NCBI GenBank assembly: GCA_016946835.1
Contig: JACVTC010000012.1
Span: 1,507,501-1,571,500, forward strand
Reading direction: 5' to 3'
DNA: 64,000 bases
Source: Neocallimastix lanati (nom. inval.)
Taxonomy: Eukaryota; Neocallimastigomycota; Neocallimastigomycetes; Neocallimastigales; Neocallimastigaceae
The position numbers were made by a program, and so were the translations under genes. The number at the start of each line of letters is the position of its first letter. The stretch's first letter is position 1. Below are positions 59,401 to 64,000 of this stretch, piece after piece. Below the pieces are notes generated by a model, which saw only the letters and a list, made by a program, of their open reading frames with translations, was not told the DNA's origin and searched no databases.

Positions 59401-61765
59401 CCCTGATAATTATCTTTTTTTAAAAAATAGATATACATTAAAAAATATATCCCTTAAATTAAATCTAAATTAAAAAGGTTTTTAAATTTAATCTTATTTA
59501 TTATTATTTTTTTTTACAAAAAGTACTAAGATAATAGTGAAAAATAAAAAAAAGAAATACTATAAAAGCAAAAAAAATTTCTTTAAAAATTTTATTCCAA
59601 CAACAAAAAAAAAAATAATTATTTTTTAATTAAAAAAAAATATTAAATAAAATAATACATATTAATAAAAAAATTTTTTAAAAAAAAAAATTAAGAGATA
59701 GATTAAATTAAGTTTGTTTGTTATTAAATTAAAAAAATAAAAATGACATCAGGTGAAGTTGTTGAAAAGAAAAAAGGACATCCAAAAGGTTTATACCTTC
59801 TTTTCGTTACTGAAATGGCTGAACGTTTCAGTTACTACGGTATGAGAGGTATTTTCGTTCTTTACCTTGTATCCGCTTTATGTAGTGAAAGTACTGCCTA
59901 TTCTATTTACGGTACTTATACTGGTTTAGTATATTTAACTCCAGTTTTAGGTGGTTGGATATCTGATCGTTACTGGGGTAACCGTAAATCTATTATTATT
60001 GGTGGTGTTCTTATGGCTATTGGTCAATTCCTTATGTTTGGATCTGCTTTATTTGTTAAACAATCTATTACTGATGGAAAAACTAATGCTATTGATCCAA
60101 ATGTAAACAATACTTTATCAAATATTTTATTATATGGTGGTCTTTTCTTTCTTATTATGGGTAATGGATTCTTCAAGCCAAATATTTCAACTATGTTAGG
60201 TGATTTATATGAAGCTACCGATTCTCGTAAGGATTCTGCTTTCACAATCTTTTATATGGGTATTAACTTAGGTGCTTTCATTGCACCATTCATTTGTAGT
60301 ACCGTTGTTCCAAGCGAAGATGGTTATTTGAATCCAGGTGGTTACAAATGGGGTTTCTTCTGTGCCGGTATTGGTATGATTTTATCTATTATTGTCTTTA
60401 GTCTCTTAAAGAATAAATTACTTGTTACTCCAGATGGTTTACAAGTTGGTCTTACACCAGACAAGGATGAAGTTAAAAAGAGACAAAAGGAACAAGTTGA
60501 ATTACTTGAAAAGACTTTAAAGGAAGAAGAAGTTAAGGTAGAAGATTCTGAAGTTACTGAATTAAAGAAGAATTCACCAATTAGACTTATTTGTAGTATT
60601 GTTATTGGTATTGCTGTATTATTTTTATACATGTGGTTATTAGCAGAAGATAAGGATGGAAAGAAGAATGCTAGATGGAGTGATTTCAATGAATATATTT
60701 CAGCTATTATTTATGCTTGTACTATTGCACTTCCAATATTTATCATTACTGATAGAAACCTTAATGGAACACAAAAGAGTCGTATTGGAGTTATTTATAT
60801 CATTGCAGTTTTCGTTATTTTCTTCTGGGCAGCTTATGAACAAGCTGGTTCTTCCTTAACAGTATTTGCTGACCAACAATGTGACAGACGTATTGGTTTC
60901 GGAATAGATTGGGTATTCCCAACTGCATGGTTACAATCAGTTAATCCAATTGCTATTGTTGTTCTTGCACCACTTGCGGCCATGCTTTGGGAAGCATTAG
61001 GTAAACGTAAGCTTGAACCATTCTCACCAGCTAAGCAAGCTATTGGTCTTATTTTATTAGCAGTTGGTTACGTTGTAATTGCTATTGGTACTCAAGGTGT
61101 TGGTGATAATGATAAGGTTTCCTACTGGTGGTTAGTTAGTCTTTATGTTATTCACACTATTGGTGAACTTTGCTTATCTCCAATTGGTCTTTCAATGGTT
61201 AATAAGTTATCTCCAGCTCACTTATCATCCTTATTAATGGGTGTCTGGTTCATGAGTAATGCAGCTTCTAACGTTTTCTCAGCTAAGTTAGCCCAACTTA
61301 AGCCAAGTAAGCAAGAAGGATTTAAGAATATTGCAGGATTTGAAATTGATACTCTTACTAAGTTCTTCAGTGTATTTGCAATTATGGGAGCCGTATCTGG
61401 TATTATATTATTCGGATTCTGTCCATTACTTAAGAAGATGATGAAGGGTATTAAATAAGTTAATTTATTAAACAAAAAAAATAAATTAAAAAAAAGATAA
61501 AAAAATGAAATATAAAAAAGAAAAATAGAGAAAAAATATAGATTATTATATTAAATTAAGAAATAATGAAAATTCCAAAATATTTATTAATATGTATTAT
61601 TAATAGAAAAAATACATTGAAATATTTAAATTTTCAAAAATAATTAGCTGTTTAAAGAATTAATTTTATTCTTACAATGACAGTATATATATTATAGAAT
61701 ATTGAAAAAATGTATTATTTTATTTAATATTTTTTAATTAAATTATTAAAATTTTTAATACATTA
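59401..61765 (+). repeat. Inverted segmental duplication, right arm
   Basis: Counterpart of 47050-49580. Homology starts at CCTGATAATTATCTTTT and runs past AGAATATTGAAAAAATGTAT at 61697-61716. Confidence 0.9.
59743..61458 (+). CDS. Proton-coupled oligopeptide transporter (POT/PTR2 family), copy 2
   Basis: 571 aa, nearly identical to copy 1 at 47351-49060, with the same E24-x2-E27-R28 motif and PTR signature. Differences seen: an in-frame Asn-Ala insertion after Lys-Thr114, Val to Ile before CSTVVP, SED in place of KRN just after CSTVVP, Ile to Val in SIIVFSLL, Val to Ile in SPIRLICS, and Val for Glu in GIDWVFPTAW. Both copies are intact and share about 350 bp of upstream sequence, so both may be expressed from the same type of promoter. 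SED and Val are the less unusual states for an extracytoplasmic loop and a near-membrane position; which is ancestral is not known. Confidence 0.96.
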   Translation: MTSGEVVEKKKGHPKGLYLLFVTEMAERFSYYGMRGIFVLYLVSALCSESTAYSIYGTYTGLVYLTPVLGGWISDRYWGNRKSIIIGGVLMAIGQFLMFGSALFVKQSITDGKTNAIDPNVNNTLSNILLYGGLFFLIMGNGFFKPNISTMLGDLYEATDSRKDSAFTIFYMGINLGAFIAPFICSTVVPSEDGYLNPGGYKWGFFCAGIGMILSIIVFSLLKNKLLVTPDGLQVGLTPDKDEVKKRQKEQVELLEKTLKEEEVKVEDSEVTELKKNSPIRLICSIVIGIAVLFLYMWLLAEDKDGKKNARWSDFNEYISAIIYACTIALPIFIITDRNLNGTQKSRIGVIYIIAVFVIFFWAAYEQAGSSLTVFADQQCDRRIGFGIDWVFPTAWLQSVNPIAIVVLAPLAAMLWEALGKRKLEPFSPAKQAIGLILLAVGYVVIAIGTQGVGDNDKVSYWWLVSLYVIHTIGELCLSPIGLSMVNKLSPAHLSSLLMGVWFMSNAASNVFSAKLAQLKPSKQEGFKNIAGFEIDTLTKFFSVFAIMGAVSGIILFGFCPLLKKMMKGIK

Positions 61766-61819
61766 AGAATATAAAATAAGTAATTTTTAAAAATTTATAA
61801 AAAAAATTATTGTATTTTC

Positions 61820-61852
<33 letters not shown>

Positions 61853-62385
61853 TTAAAAAATTTATGTTTTAATTAAGAAAAAATAAAAATAAATATTTTA
61901 AGTATAGAATTAATAAAAAAAATAAGTAAATAATCAAAATAATTAATAAAAATTAAAAACAATATTAATAAAAAAAATTAAATAATAATAAAAAAAATAA
62001 CTAAATAAACAAAATAAATAATAATAGAAAAATATAAATAAAAAAATTTATTATAAATAATAAATAATTAAAATGTGTTTAAAAATAATGAAAGTCAATT
62101 TGTATTTAAATTGAAGTTAAAACGAATAATTAATTATTAAATTTAAAAAAAATTGTTACCAATTATTTTTATGATTTTAAAAGTTTATTATGTTATACAA
62201 ATACTTTTTAATGTGAAAAAAGATATATAAATTATAAACACATATTGATAATTATAATTTATGTAAGCGATAAATAATATACAGATTGAACAAAAAATAT
62301 GGTTAAAATAATCTTGATAGTAAAAATTGTGGTAAAAAAAAATAGGCAATAAATAAATTAATATTTATGTATTTTTACACATTAA
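61766..62385. other. Intergenic, no gene seen
   Basis: AT-rich, A run at 61829-61850. Confidence 0.5.
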
Positions 62386-62389
62386 CTTA

Positions 62390-62537
62390 ATAATAATAAT
62401 TAATAAAATGAATTTTTTTTTTTTTTTTTTTTTTTTTGAAATATTGATATATATTTGAATACTTTGGGCTTACTTTGGAAATGAATTGATTTTTGATCCA
62501 AATTGATTTGATCCAAATAATAATAATTAATAAAATG

Positions 62538-62573
<36 letters not shown>

Positions 62574-62720
62574 AAATAAAGCATGAAATGAATAGTAATT
62601 ATTATTATTATTATAACTCTTATTAATAATAATGAAATGTGCTATTTTTTATTTTTTATTTTTATTTTTTTTTGTAATAAAAACATGAAATGAATGGTAA
62701 TTATGATTATTTTTGCTCTT
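62390..62720. repeat. Overlapping tandem duplications with poly(T)
   Basis: TAATTAATAAAATGAA followed by a T run and GAAAT occurs at 62397 and 62524 (about 127 bp apart). CATGAAATGAATxGTAATTAT occurs at 62582 and 62685. Confidence 0.75.
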
Positions 62721-62757
62721 ATTTTATAATGTAAGTATTCAATAGAATAATTTATTA

Positions 62758-62788
<31 letters not shown>

Positions 62789-63124
62789 ATGAAATTGAAA
62801 AGTAAATAATATTAACTTAATTGTATATATATTTCGATATATATTTAATTATTTAATAAAAATTAAAGAGTTTCTTTTAATAATAATAATAATATTATAC
62901 TGCATATTCATTTCTATTTTTGGAACTGAATAAAGAATAAGTAATAATAGTATATTAAATTTTTTATTTAATGTTAACTTCAATAATATCATAATATCAA
63001 TATTATTATTAACAGCTATTTTTATTTATAATGTCTAATAAAACATAAATAGTAATTTAAAAGGTTTAATATTTTATTATTATTATTATTATTGTTGTTA
63101 TTATTATTATTATTTCATTGATTA

Positions 63125-64000
63125 TTTAGCCATCATTTATTCATTTTTTACCATTTTAAATTATTATCAATATATATATTTTTTTATAAAAGAATTAGTA
63201 ATTTTATTGGGTAAAATTTAGTATGAATAAATGAAATATTTATTTTTACTAATATTACTAATTAAATACCAAGCAGCTGAAGTTGTTAATAATATCTATT
63301 TAATATTTAATTATGGTAGAAATTGAGGAATTTTGTAATAATATATATATATATATATATGATTCATTTAAACTTACTACAAGATAAATCATAATGAGAA
63401 TTATTTTATTATTATTAATTAATACTATAGTATTCAAAAAATGAATATTATATTAAATAATAATAAAATATTTATTTTTGCATATTATTTCTGATGATAA
63501 TATATTTTTATATAATTTAAAAAAATAAAAATAAAAAATTTTGAAATTGTATATAGTATTTTTTTTACCATATTTTACTCTTTATTTTAACCACCATCAT
63601 TTATTTTAAATTTTATTTCATTTACATCTATGTATTATTTTATTATAAAGGTAGCATTTAACTTTATTGGATAAATCCCAATACTCTTAAATTAATTATA
63701 TCTTAGTATTATAAATTAAATTAATTAAATACTAAACAGCTTAAGTTATCAATATCAATATTAATTTAACTTTATATATAATTAATTTTTTTTTTTATTA
63801 AATATTGTAACTACTAATTAAACATATGAAATATGATCTTGCAATAAACATTGAAAAAAACAAGAAGACAAAAGAACATTTATTTAATTAAAATTAATTT
63901 TTTGAACTTTTAGTAATAAGTAAACAATAATAATATATTAAAAATATTTTTTCCATATCTTATTCTTTATTTTATCATTATTAATCATTTTTCACCACAT
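63125..64000. repeat. Diverged direct repeat of about 450 bp
   Basis: CCATCATTTATT at 63132 and 63595, TTTTATTGGgTAAA versus TTTATTGGATAAA at 63203 and 63664, and ATTAAATACcAAgCAGCTgA at 63262 and 63727 keep the same order, indicating an old tandem duplication that continues to the window edge. Confidence 0.6.

Noticed and set aside
60024-60859. ORFs opposite to or overlapping the transporter genes (same set in both copies)
   Set aside because: They are shadows of the conserved transporter frame and show no independent features.

Overview
The window reads as nuclear DNA of an anaerobic gut fungus (Neocallimastigomycota). Support: extreme AT richness, long A/T homopolymers and (TAA)n tracts, Asn-rich proteins, short AT-rich introns in genes using the standard code, fungal-type protein families, and a bacterial-looking oligopeptide transporter. 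This placement is inference from composition and gene content; no marker was searched.

Layout. 1-7.5 kb (minus): a 15-exon Mi-2/CHD3-like chromatin remodeler running off the left edge. Its N-terminus is built from an array of tandemly duplicated phase-1 exons, several carrying a SUMO-interaction-like core. 8.0-8.6 kb (minus): a small chromodomain protein. 11.9-12.7 kb (plus): ribosomal protein S15 in four exons. 15.2 kb (plus): an unrecognised 83-aa ORF. 17-18.7 kb: a decayed multi-exon gene. 19.6-20.4 kb (minus): an unrecognised 132-aa three-exon gene. 21.9-23.8 kb (minus): a PARP-type zinc-finger protein split over very small exons. 25.9-26.4 kb (minus): Pmp3-type membrane proteolipid. 28.2-29.3 kb: a 56-bp satellite. 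35.3-36.4 kb (plus): a PSI-like cysteine-rich, Asn/Thr-rich single-pass surface protein. 41.4-43.5 kb (plus): an isochorismatase-family hydrolase with a 10-nt microexon. 47.4-49.1 kb (minus) and 59.7-61.5 kb (plus): two nearly identical proton-coupled oligopeptide transporters in an inverted segmental duplication with arms of about 2.4 kb.

The rest is intergenic DNA with satellites, microsatellites, perfect hairpins, MITE-like elements and dispersed repeats of about 100-450 bp occurring two or three times in the window. The genes do not form a pathway. Themes are chromatin (Mi-2-like ATPase beside a chromodomain protein; PARP-type finger), membrane physiology (Pmp3, peptide transporters, surface protein) and core translation. 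All exon models were read by eye from splice signals, phase and family resemblance; transcripts would be the decisive test.
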